NCBI GenBank assembly: GCA_964482325.1
Contig: CAYZXD010000036.1
Coordinates: forward strand, 1 to 22,897
Source: CAYZJV01 sp964482325
GTDB lineage: Bacteria > Spirochaetota > Spirochaetia > Sphaerochaetales > Sphaerochaetaceae
Length of the DNA stretch: 22,897 nt
Direction: 5' to 3'
The translations under genes and the position numbers were made by a program. Under the pieces are notes generated by a model. It had not been told where the DNA came from, searched no databases, and saw only the letters and a list, made by a program, of their open reading frames with translations. Of this stretch, positions 14,632 to 21,874 are shown piece by piece (within the stretch, counting starts at the first letter, position 1; the number at the start of each line of letters is the position of its first letter).

Positions 14632-16845
14632 CTAATCAGCATACTTTTTCACCTGGTAAGAGAAGTAGAGAACAGCAAGAGCATCATCACCGTCAGTCTG
14701 TGCACGCGGCATTGTCTGTGCATGTACTATGGCCTGATGGAGATGGCGCATGCGCACATTACTGAGGGTGATATCACGAGTCATCGAAAAACAGAGCGTC
14801 CAGACCCGTGACCATTCGCGATGTTCAAATGCACTGGCTATTGCCAATCGTTGTTGTTCAATTTCCGCAATATCGCGAGCTTCTTCTAAAAACTCTGAAA
14901 GGTAGTCATCGTAATTCAGGTTCTTCTGTTCGTACAGTTCAGACAGGGAGGGTGAGAGCTTAAGGAGCTGAGCCATTATAGCATAACGAGTCTGCCTGAA
15001 TGATGGACTCATCCCCTTCCGGGCAGCAGAAAACAGATCTTCGAGAAAGCTTCCTTCCTTATCCATAATATCGCGGGCAATAAGAAAATTCAGTTCTTCC
15101 ATGATCGTGGTAGCAAGCTCACTAATGGACTCTACCCGTGATACGTATCGACCATCGCGGGTAACCCGTGCCAGAGACTTTGCAGCTATGGAGCGGGAGA
15201 GAACTGTTCCATGTTCCAATAGATACACGAGAGCCCGTTCGGCCTTCTCATTATGGGTGAGTGCTCCCAGCGCATAGATAGATTCATATTGCGTGTAGGA
15301 ATCAGTATCGAATGCATCACGGATCAGATCATCGGTCAATGCATACCTCGGTCGATCAAAAAGGCCACGGATAACTTCTGCCTTATCGTTCGAGAAAGGC
15401 GAAGAGAGGGTTCGCCGTATTTCCCAGGTGGCAACTCCCGTCAGATTTGTTCCAAGACTTAACAGGAGAGACTTTCGTTTGACTGGATCTGTAGCTTTCC
15501 CCAGTCGGTCCATATCAATGAAAGCACGAATCCCATGCATGGAAAACATGATCTGTGCGGCAGCTTTTGTGGAGTAACTTCCTTTTTCGCTTAACGCTCC
15601 GGCAAATACCAGACCGAGAACAGAGAGCGCCAGTGCAAGCAGAAAGGTCAGCACATAGGAATTCCCGAGAGACATCCCCCAGAGGTGCAGTTCGTGAGAT
15701 ATTCGGGACCCTTCCGTCGCTAAAGCACCTCCGGCAAGTCCACTGATCAAGGCCACGGCAGCGATTACAAAGTTCACCATGGAATTAAAGCCGACTCCCT
15801 CGTCATCCGGGATAATCCCGGCAAGGAGCCGCCGAATAAGAATACTGATAACACCGAGAAAAAAGTTACTGAGGAATCCAAGAAGAAAAAACCAATATAA
15901 TGGTGCAGAAACCGGAACCACAATCCACCCGAACAGGCTGGCAGTCAAAGCAAACCCTGCGGCAATAATGAGTGGACGGGATCCTAACCGATCACTGAAA
16001 AACTTACAGAAACTACCCGAAAAGACAACAGCTAATCCAACGCCAATCGTATAGAGAAAAATGATATTTGAAGGAAGTCGCACCTGGCTCGTCAGAAAGG
16101 CCACACTCATACCGAGTACTACCGTCACTGCCATATAGGTCCAATACACAAGGAGTCTGATACGGGAAATACGATCTCCCATGGCCTCCCGAAATATAAC
16201 GGGTATCGTTCGTCCCTTCCGATATTCAATAGTGGTTCTACAGGGAATCTTTCCCAGATAAACCGAAGCTACCGTATTGGCGATAACTCCGATCATCTGC
16301 AAGAAGACAAGACCGACCACGCCGGAGAGACTCTGCAGAGAGGTCACTATAAAATTCAGAAACCGAGCGAATATGGTGGATGACTGAAACGCTACGTTGG
16401 TATTCCCAATAACTCTTCCGCGGGTTTTGTTGGAGGTAATACTTTTAAAAGTAAAATCGTACAGCACCACCCCGATGAGACGAAAACTGCAGAACAGGGT
16501 ATACACTACCAGCAGAAGTGCTACGGCAAAGGCTCCGTCTACCCACAACAACGGTAAATACAGAAGACAGATAAAACCCCGAAGATACCAGGTGATCGTC
16601 TGTACACGCACTACATTATGATTACGGAAAAGACGAGCCATGACCGGAAGAATAGCACCGACAATGTACATCGCAGAGGCAATGTATCCGAGAGCAAGGT
16701 TTCCAGCTCCGAACTGCACTGCAAGGATATACACAATCGTGTCTCCAAGCATGCTGAAACCTACCCCATTCCATACTTCCGATCGGTACAGAAGATGTTG
16801 ACCTGTGCGTTTTTCGGCTTCAGATAAATACTTGGTTCTTGCCAT
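14632..16845 (-). CDS. MFS-type membrane protein fused to a C-terminal helical-repeat (HEAT-like) domain
   Basis: A 737-aa two-part protein. Residues from about 20 to 415 form some 12 hydrophobic segments with MFS character (for example FSDRLGSRPLIIAAG, in the place of the loop-8 motif). Residues from about 450 to 710 are soluble and built of amphipathic helix pairs, with repeated A/L-rich stretches such as YESIYALGALTHNEKAER and SRSIAAKSLARVTRDGR that look like HEAT or armadillo repeats. The fusion is intact: there is no frame break. It lies 39 nt after clpP on the same strand and 57 nt before the EEP gene, so it is probably co-transcribed. Substrate and partner are unknown; the repeat domain suggests binding of another protein on the cytoplasmic face. 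Confidence 0.75.
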   Translation of the reverse strand: MARTKYLSEAEKRTGQHLLYRSEVWNGVGFSMLGDTIVYILAVQFGAGNLALGYIASAMYIVGAILPVMARLFRNHNVVRVQTITWYLRGFICLLYLPLLWVDGAFAVALLLVVYTLFCSFRLIGVVLYDFTFKSITSNKTRGRVIGNTNVAFQSSTIFARFLNFIVTSLQSLSGVVGLVFLQMIGVIANTVASVYLGKIPCRTTIEYRKGRTIPVIFREAMGDRISRIRLLVYWTYMAVTVVLGMSVAFLTSQVRLPSNIIFLYTIGVGLAVVFSGSFCKFFSDRLGSRPLIIAAGFALTASLFGWIVVPVSAPLYWFFLLGFLSNFFLGVISILIRRLLAGIIPDDEGVGFNSMVNFVIAAVALISGLAGGALATEGSRISHELHLWGMSLGNSYVLTFLLALALSVLGLVFAGALSEKGSYSTKAAAQIMFSMHGIRAFIDMDRLGKATDPVKRKSLLLSLGTNLTGVATWEIRRTLSSPFSNDKAEVIRGLFDRPRYALTDDLIRDAFDTDSYTQYESIYALGALTHNEKAERALVYLLEHGTVLSRSIAAKSLARVTRDGRYVSRVESISELATTIMEELNFLIARDIMDKEGSFLEDLFSAARKGMSPSFRQTRYAIMAQLLKLSPSLSELYEQKNLNYDDYLSEFLEEARDIAEIEQQRLAIASAFEHREWSRVWTLCFSMTRDITLSNVRMRHLHQAIVHAQTMPRAQTDGDDALAVLYFSYQVKKYAD

Positions 16846-16884
16846 GATCGCTACTCTGATGAAATCCGGAGGCGAGAGGAAGTG

Positions 16885-17457
16885 TTACGAAATCTCCCTT
16901 CTATTTCCTGCAATCTTACTGATCAGATTATAGGAGAGAGCCTCCTGAGCATCAAGCCAGTGATCTCTTTCAGTATCTCGAGCAACCACCTCGAGAGGTT
17001 GACCCGTCTGACTGCTGATAATACCGTTCAGGCGGTCCCGGGTCCGTTCCAACTGTCGGGCATAAATTTCAATATCAGTGGCAACCCCTTCCATCCGGCT
17101 CATCGGCTGATGAATGAGATAACTGGAATTGGGAAGACCAATGCGGAATTCAGCAGGTACTGCAAGGAGTACCAATGTAGCCGCACTGGCAATGAGTCCC
17201 ATGCCAATCATGTAGACATCATTTTTAATGAAACGCGCCATGTCATAGATGGCAAAACCGGCATCTACATCACCTCCTGGGGAATTGATGAACATACGGA
17301 TCGGATCATCTCCCTCGGATTCAAGAATGAGCATCTGTTTTACAATTTTATCTGCAAGCTCTTTATCTATTTCACCGGAAAGCAAAATTGATCGAGTCTG
17401 TAAAAATTTGTCTGAGACGATGTTTTCATTCTGTTCTTTCTTTTCAGTTTCTGCCAT
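16885..17457 (-). CDS. clpP: ClpP-family serine protease, non-canonical paralogue
   Basis: Self-compartmentalising serine peptidase of the ClpP family, 190 aa from ATG 17457, with GGGGAG 7 nt upstream. A GTG/ATG-type start 33 nt earlier overlaps that site and is rejected. The catalytic triad is complete with family spacing: Ser91 in IASAAT, His116 in LIHQP and Asp165 in TERDHWL. FINSPGGDVDAGFAIYD (57-73) is the usual substrate-binding strand. The Ser motif departs from the canonical GQAASMGA, and no trigger factor, clpX or lon lies alongside, so this may be a second ClpP (ClpP2-like) that needs a partner ring. It is the first gene of a probable operon with the MFS-repeat and EEP genes and diverges from era. 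Confidence 0.88.
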   Translation of the reverse strand: MAETEKKEQNENIVSDKFLQTRSILLSGEIDKELADKIVKQMLILESEGDDPIRMFINSPGGDVDAGFAIYDMARFIKNDVYMIGMGLIASAATLVLLAVPAEFRIGLPNSSYLIHQPMSRMEGVATDIEIYARQLERTRDRLNGIISSQTGQPLEVVARDTERDHWLDAQEALSYNLISKIAGNRREIS

Positions 17458-17494
17458 GAGTATCTCCCCGTAATCTACTAGGTTGCGCATTCAG

Positions 17495-17523
17495 AGTATA
17501 CGGAACAAATCGTGAAATGAAAA
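17495..17523 (-). promoter_or_regulatory. Candidate clpP promoter
   Basis: On the minus strand: -35 TTTTCA (17518-17523), 17 nt, -10 TATACT (17495-17500), predicted start near 17488. This gives a leader of about 30 nt carrying the GGGGAG site of clpP. Confidence 0.5.
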
Positions 17524-17541
17524 GCCTTCGTATCATACCAG

Positions 17542-17570
17542 TTTACTCTTCTGACGCTGCAGTCTATAGT
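17542..17570 (+). promoter_or_regulatory. era promoter, predicted leaderless start
   Basis: -35 TTTACT (17542-17547), 17 nt, -10 TATAGT (17565-17570), then only 6 nt (CACGTT) before the ATG at 17577. The predicted first transcribed base is at or next to the start codon, and no Shine-Dalgarno sequence is present. Confidence 0.6.
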
Positions 17571-17576
17571 CACGTT

Positions 17577-18461
17577 ATGAAATGTGCCACTGTAGCGTTA
17601 ATTGGTCGCCCCTCATCGGGTAAGTCGACTTTGGTTAATACCATCACGGAAAGAAAGGTGTCGATCACTGCGTCAACTCCACAAACTACTCGTAATGCAA
17701 TTCGTGCTGTCTTCACCGATCAGCGTGGTCAGTTAATTCTCACTGACACACCGGGATACCATCTCAGCGATCAGGTGATGAATTTGCGCTTGCAAGAGAC
17801 TGCTCGCTCATCACTAAGTGAATCAGATATGATTCTTTATTTAGTAGACCCCAAAAGAACTCCAGGAGCTGAAGAGGAAGCTATTGTCCAGATCATTAAA
17901 GAGACTCATATTCCCATAGTTGTGGGAATCAATAAGTGCGATGTGGCAAAACCGGATGAACTTCGATCAATCCGGGATTTTCTGACTGCACGTTTCCCGG
18001 AAGATACTCCTCTGTTAGAATTATCAGCAAAAGAGGATACGGGTGTAGACGAGGTGCTTATTGCCCTGTTCAGTAAGGCTTCTGAAGGGCAGTTGCTTTA
18101 TCCTGAAGAAACTTATACTGATCAACCGATTGAATTTAGAATATCAGAGATTATCCGAGAGAAAGCTATTGCTTTGGTTACTGAAGAACTACCTCACGCT
18201 ATATACGTAGAGGTCGCCGATCTTGAGTACTCTGAGGAAGCACAATCCATCTGGATCCGAGCATTCATTATCGTTGAACGAGAGACTCAAAAAGGTATTG
18301 TTGTGGGCAAAGGTGGTACCGGGATAAAAAAAATACGGCAAGGTGCGTTCAAAGAGGTGAAAAAGCTATTCCCGGGCATGCAAGTTCATCTCGATCTTCG
18401 GGTTAAAGCTCAGGCAAAATGGCGAAAGAATCAGATTATTCTTGATCGTATTCTGCGCTGA
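17577..18461 (+). CDS. era: GTPase Era
   Basis: Essential GTPase for 16S rRNA maturation and 30S assembly, 294 aa. G1 is GRPSSGKST (10-18), G2 the TPQTTRN region (34-40), G3 DTPGYH (57-62), G4 NKCD (119-122) and G5 SAK (150-152). The C-terminal KH domain has VVGKGGTGIKKI (242-253), with the GKGG RNA-binding turn. The P-loop has SS where Era usually has NV (GRPNVGKST), a mild oddity. I chose ATG 17577 because Era proteins start about nine residues before G1 and because a promoter -10 lies 6 nt upstream. The open frame reaches back to an ATG at 17517, but that would lie upstream of the predicted transcript start. Confidence 0.94.
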   Translation: MKCATVALIGRPSSGKSTLVNTITERKVSITASTPQTTRNAIRAVFTDQRGQLILTDTPGYHLSDQVMNLRLQETARSSLSESDMILYLVDPKRTPGAEEEAIVQIIKETHIPIVVGINKCDVAKPDELRSIRDFLTARFPEDTPLLELSAKEDTGVDEVLIALFSKASEGQLLYPEETYTDQPIEFRISEIIREKAIALVTEELPHAIYVEVADLEYSEEAQSIWIRAFIIVERETQKGIVVGKGGTGIKKIRQGAFKEVKKLFPGMQVHLDLRVKAQAKWRKNQIILDRILR

Positions 18462-18467
18462 TAATGT

Positions 18468-18499
18468 AATGAGCTTCCGACCGAAGAGGGAAGCTCATT
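18468..18499. terminator. Bidirectional terminator between era and lysS
   Basis: A perfect 11-bp inverted repeat, AATGAGCTTCC (18468-18478) and GGAAGCTCATT (18489-18499), has a 10-nt loop. It lies 6 nt after the era stop and 8 nt past the lysS stop. T-runs are short on both sides, so it is a hairpin shared by the two convergent genes and not a textbook terminator. Confidence 0.75.
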
Positions 18500-18507
18500 T
18501 GTACTAG

Positions 18508-20085
18508 CTAACAATATCGAGCGAGTATCGGGAGAATTTTATCCTTTCCACAGGTCTTGATGAATCCTGCTAATTTTGGTCCCCGTTCATTACCAATAAG
18601 CACGGTATAGGCTGTCTTGAACAGCACGGGAGCAGGTATTTCACATTGGTTTGCAATGTCGTATATCGCCTCACTGAGTTGTTTCTCATCGTACTGTTCC
18701 AGCTTCTCTACTACATCATGGAGCTGTTTCACTGCAGATTGTTCAGCACTGCTCAGTTCTATCAACTCATTCTGTTCTGTCTGCAACACCCATCTGAATT
18801 CCACTGGACTGAAAGTGGTAATCCAGTTCCAGGCGCAAACGCATCGCTTTCTGAGACGATCAATCTGACCATCGGTCACATCGGAAAGGGTCGCAATAAC
18901 TGCATCAACATTACCTGAATGAATCTGTAGCAGATTGCATAGATGCCGAAACGGTATCTGATACGATGCTTCTGCCGGGACTTCGTGAACCTGCGATAGT
19001 TCGTAGATCCGTTTCTCTTTCGCCTTTCTTTTTTCGTTCGCTTCCTGTAATCCAAAATAGATCCGTTCACAGGTATCATAGTCTTCGTAGATTTTCAGCA
19101 CATCAAGATCAAACGAAATAGCAAATTCGGTATTGGGTCGAGTCCCGACGAATAGATACCGAGCCACCTCCGGAGTATATACTTCCAGTACATCCGGCAG
19201 GCTTACGACCTCACCAGATGAAGAAGAAATTTTTCCACCTCGCCCTTTGATGCTGATGAAATCGTACTGGAAAGATACTGGAGCACTACAGCCAAAAACT
19301 TCAACTACATGTTTTGAAGTATCGAAAGATCCCCCTTCACTGTGGTGGTCTTTGCCGGCGGGTTCGAAATCGACTCCCTCATATGCCCAGCGCATCGGCC
19401 AATCAATCCGCCACGGAAGCTTTGCCGCACTGGTGGTACGCAAATCAATGGTTTCTGTCTCACCGGTTTCATCATCGCGATAAGTAATCCCCCACTCGCC
19501 ATCCCAATTCAGTACGGTAGTGGTATCCTTTCCGGTGAAGTTGCTGAACACTGATACGGGATACCAGTCATCCGGTAGCGGGGTTGTACGATACTGATCC
19601 AAAATAGCTTTGATCTCTTCGCGCTTTTCCAGAGCTGTCCGCAAGCCCTGTGCGTAGAGAGATGACCGATAGCGTTGTGCCTGATAGAGATATTCAGGTT
19701 CAATTCCCACCACAGGAAGTAACTGCTCAACCGCTTTTTCGTTTGCTTCAGCGTAACTGCTGTACGTATCTGTAGTATCGGGAACAAGAGTAATAGGCTT
19801 GCGCAGATAGGTTTTCAATAATTCCGGTTTCGGCATGTTTTTCGGTACTTTACGAAATACATCGTAATCATCCCACGAGTAGATGAATCGTACCTTGTGG
19901 CCTTTATCACGTAACGCACGTACGATCAGCTCCACCGAAATAATTTCTCGGAAATTTCCGATATGGACCGTTCCGGACGGGGTAATTCCCGAAGCGCAGG
20001 TATACTGGTCTTTGGGACCTTTTTCTCTTACTATTTTGTCGGCGTAAATATCCGCCCAATGCAATGATACAGGTTGTTTACTCAT
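18508..20085 (-). CDS. lysS: Lysyl-tRNA synthetase, class I
   Basis: Charges tRNA-Lys with lysine. This 525-aa enzyme is the archaeal-type class I LysRS, unrelated in fold to the usual bacterial class II LysRS. It has the class I signatures HIGN in SGTVHIGNFREI (41-44) and KISSSSG (285-291; KMSKS equivalent). It also shows YSWDDYDVFRK (69-79), AGKDHHSEGGSFD (243-255) and a C-terminal helical anticodon-binding region. In bacteria this form marks spirochaetes and some alphaproteobacteria. It is divergent from rlpA and convergent with era. A TATAAT box lies 7 nt before the ATG and no Shine-Dalgarno sequence is seen, so a leaderless mRNA is likely. Confidence 0.96.
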   Translation of the reverse strand: MSKQPVSLHWADIYADKIVREKGPKDQYTCASGITPSGTVHIGNFREIISVELIVRALRDKGHKVRFIYSWDDYDVFRKVPKNMPKPELLKTYLRKPITLVPDTTDTYSSYAEANEKAVEQLLPVVGIEPEYLYQAQRYRSSLYAQGLRTALEKREEIKAILDQYRTTPLPDDWYPVSVFSNFTGKDTTTVLNWDGEWGITYRDDETGETETIDLRTTSAAKLPWRIDWPMRWAYEGVDFEPAGKDHHSEGGSFDTSKHVVEVFGCSAPVSFQYDFISIKGRGGKISSSSGEVVSLPDVLEVYTPEVARYLFVGTRPNTEFAISFDLDVLKIYEDYDTCERIYFGLQEANEKRKAKEKRIYELSQVHEVPAEASYQIPFRHLCNLLQIHSGNVDAVIATLSDVTDGQIDRLRKRCVCAWNWITTFSPVEFRWVLQTEQNELIELSSAEQSAVKQLHDVVEKLEQYDEKQLSEAIYDIANQCEIPAPVLFKTAYTVLIGNERGPKLAGFIKTCGKDKILPILARYC

Positions 20086-20092
20086 GAGGGCG

Positions 20093-20122
20093 ATTATAGC
20101 GGGGAGCCGAGTACAGTGACAA
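20093..20122 (-). promoter_or_regulatory. lysS promoter, predicted leaderless start
   Basis: On the minus strand: -35 TTGTCA (20117-20122), 18 nt, perfect -10 TATAAT (20093-20098), then CGCCCTC and the ATG at 20085. The expected start is at or within two bases of the A of the start codon. Confidence 0.75.
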
Positions 20123-20151
20123 GAGCGTCAGCAGGCTTTTCAGATGCACCC

Positions 20152-20180
20152 TTCCTATTTCACTATCCTCTGCGTATAAT
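20152..20180 (+). promoter_or_regulatory. rlpA promoter, predicted leaderless start
   Basis: A perfect -10 TATAAT (20175-20180) stands 6 nt before the ATG at 20187. The -35 position (20152-20157, TTCCTA) is weak. CTGGGT between -10 and ATG offers no Shine-Dalgarno site. Confidence 0.6.
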
Positions 20181-20186
20181 CTGGGT

Positions 20187-20810
20187 ATGAAAAGGTTCAA
20201 CTATCTTGCTATTGTGCTGATATGCATAACATTACCGCTTTCCGGTGTCCCGGAACAGGGTATAGCATCCTGGTACGACAGTGATCCTGATGCCAGTCTG
20301 ACCGCAAATGGCGAGCGATTTGATCCACAGGCCCTCACTGCAGCACATAAGAGCCTTACCTTTGGTACGATTGTGCGCGTACATGACCTGAGCAACGAAA
20401 AATCGGTAGAAGTACGTATTAATGATCGTGGACCGTTCGTGGAAGGGAGAATCATTGACCTTACTCCTGCTGCAGCCCGGGCACTTGATATGTATGAACG
20501 AGGAATATCCCCGGTTGAATTAGAAATTATATACACGCCAAGGATCCCTGAATCTCAATATAACCGACCGGGAGATACGGGTTGGTATATTTTACAGCTC
20601 GGTTCATTTGCCAATACGAAATCAGTGTACTCGCACTACATGAAACTCTATGATTTCGGGTTTTTCCCCCAGATTGAGGTGGTGCAAAACCATCTTTTAC
20701 GATTGTCTGTACGATGGATACCCGAACATCAGAAAGAACAGAGTCTGATGATTCTGAAAGAGTTAGGTTTCGAATCTCCATTAATACGTGGAGATATACC
20801 TCCCCAGTGA
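20187..20810 (+). CDS. rlpA: RlpA-family septal lytic transglycosylase with SPOR domain
   Basis: Envelope protein (207 aa) that in characterised bacteria cleaves denuded septal peptidoglycan. Residues 1-20 form a signal peptide without a lipobox cysteine, so it is probably secreted, unlike the E. coli lipoprotein. The double-psi beta-barrel follows: GIASWYD (25-31), TANGERFD (39-46), TAAHKSLTFGT (51-61) and VRINDRGPF (76-84), with Glu43 and Asp80 at the positions of the catalytic pair. Residues from about 131 on (WYILQLGSF) form a SPOR domain that targets division sites. A leaderless start is predicted. The next gene, a tRNA, has its own promoter starting 4 nt after the stop; no terminator lies between. 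Confidence 0.9.
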   Translation: MKRFNYLAIVLICITLPLSGVPEQGIASWYDSDPDASLTANGERFDPQALTAAHKSLTFGTIVRVHDLSNEKSVEVRINDRGPFVEGRIIDLTPAAARALDMYERGISPVELEIIYTPRIPESQYNRPGDTGWYILQLGSFANTKSVYSHYMKLYDFGFFPQIEVVQNHLLRLSVRWIPEHQKEQSLMILKELGFESPLIRGDIPPQ

Positions 20811-20813
20811 ATG

Positions 20814-20842
20814 TTGACAGTACGCCCATTTCTCCGTATTAT
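20814..20842 (+). promoter_or_regulatory. Strong promoter of the CAU tRNA
   Basis: A consensus -35 TTGACA (20814-20819), 17 nt and -10 TATTAT (20837-20842). The -10 ends 10 nt before the mature tRNA 5' end. This is one of the two best promoter matches in the window and lies directly after the rlpA stop. Confidence 0.85.
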
Positions 20843-20852
20843 CACGAAAGTC

Positions 20853-20930
<78 letters not shown>

Positions 20931-20931
20931 C

Positions 20932-20966
20932 AAACCTCCTTGCGATGCAGGGAGGTTTCTGTTTCT
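20932..20966 (+). terminator. Terminator of the CAU tRNA
   Basis: AAACCTCC (20932-20939) pairs with GGAGGTTT (20951-20958). The inner TTGC/GCAG bases extend the stem around a tiny loop, and a T-rich tail (CTGTTTCTT) follows. It lies 5 nt past the tRNA. Confidence 0.85.
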
Positions 20967-21245
20967 TGCACATAAGAATCAACCCGATGATCGATTGCCT
21001 TGTGGCTGCAAAACTCAATACCCACCCAGCTTCACCTAAAAAAACCTTGCAGAATCTGATAACGGTGAGTTCAACAAGCATAAGGAGAATTCATTTTCAA
21101 GCTCATTATGACTTCCAAAAGAGACCAACCCATGTTCCGTCCCACAGATTTCTATTCTGAAGCAACTTTCTTTTAAATTGAACAATTTTTATTCCTATTC
21201 ACAACATTTCAATTTCGAATTATTTGCCAAATTTAAGCTTGCTAT
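20967..21245. other. AT-rich gap between the tRNA and the AbiE pair
   Basis: About 280 bases in which I see no gene. A 71-codon open frame (20945-21160) starts inside the tRNA terminator and has no ribosome binding site. One 8-bp inverted repeat, AAATTGAA/TTCAATTT (21175-21182 and 21208-21215), is too widely spaced to mean much. A change to lower GC begins here and continues to the end of the window. Confidence 0.5.
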
Positions 21246-21280
21246 CTCCACTAAGTATGATAATATCGTACTTAGTGGAG
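21246..21280. promoter_or_regulatory. 35-bp near-perfect palindrome over the abiEi promoter and ribosome binding site
   Basis: Arms CTCCACTAAGTA (21246-21257) and TACTTAGTGGAG (21269-21280) are perfectly complementary. The interior GATA-A-TATC continues the symmetry about base 21263, with a single mismatched pair (21258/21268). The interior holds TATGAT/GATAAT, a plausible -10, and the right arm overlaps the ribosome binding site TGGAGG, 5 nt before the ATG at 21287. Characterised AbiEi antitoxins repress their own promoter by binding inverted repeats, so this is the obvious operator. If transcribed whole, it would form a hairpin that hides the ribosome binding site. Confidence 0.8.
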
Positions 21281-21286
21281 GTAACT

Positions 21287-21874
21287 ATGTTAAAAACTCG
21301 CGAAATTCTCATGTATGAATTGCGTTCATATGCATCTCCAAAATCAAAAATTACCACCATGATCAAGAAGGGCCAAATTATCCAAATCGTTAGAGGGGTG
21401 TTTGCGACATCACCCGAAGACCCCCGATTACCCGCGGCCTCCCTGATCTATAATCCCAGTTATATTTCCTTCGAGACAGCTCTTGCTTATCACCAAATGA
21501 TTCCGGAACGAGTCCATCAAGTTAAGAGCGCTGGATTCCGATTGAAGAAGGAGAAACATTTTGATACACCCTTTGGAAGATATAGCTTTTTATATATTCC
21601 AGAATCTGTGTTTCCTTGGGCATTGCAACCTGCACAAGACCAAGGTCATGGTTTTCGATTGGCGACCAAGGAAAAAGCTTTGCTTGATACTCTGTACAAA
21701 ATAAGAGGTATTAAGAGTATGAAAGTACTTGAATCATTGCTCTTTGACGATTTACGACTGGAAAAAGATATTGTACTTAAACTTGATTGGGCCACCATAC
21801 AGAATCTCGTTCCTTTATATTCAAGCACTACGTTGCAGACTTTGGTTAAATGGAGGGAAAGGAATGAACAATGA
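21287..21874 (+). CDS. abiEi: AbiEi-type antitoxin / transcriptional autoregulator
   Basis: Antitoxin of a type IV toxin-antitoxin pair, 195 aa from ATG 21287; TGGAGG lies 5 nt upstream. A TTG at 21224 would extend the frame by 21 residues into the AT-rich leader and is rejected. The N-terminal 50 residues (TREILMYELRSYASPKSKITTM, read in part, to IVRGVFAT) look like the winged helix of AbiEi/COG5340 proteins, where K/R-rich IKKGQI and RGVFAT are typical. The next part has SYISFETALAYHQ and the C-terminal part TKEKALLDTLY, both conserved in this family. It ends inside the toxin gene, overlapping by 11 bp, so the pair is translationally coupled. In studied AbiE systems the antitoxin does not contact the toxin but counters its effect. 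Confidence 0.82.
   Translation: MLKTREILMYELRSYASPKSKITTMIKKGQIIQIVRGVFATSPEDPRLPAASLIYNPSYISFETALAYHQMIPERVHQVKSAGFRLKKEKHFDTPFGRYSFLYIPESVFPWALQPAQDQGHGFRLATKEKALLDTLYKIRGIKSMKVLESLLFDDLRLEKDIVLKLDWATIQNLVPLYSSTTLQTLVKWRERNEQ

Noticed and set aside
17517..17576. Era start at ATG 17517, adding 20 residues
   Set aside because: It lies upstream of the predicted transcript start, and Era proteins begin close to the G1 motif.
20945..21160. 71-codon open frame after the CAU tRNA
   Set aside because: It begins inside the terminator hairpin, lacks a ribosome binding site and has no recognisable motif.
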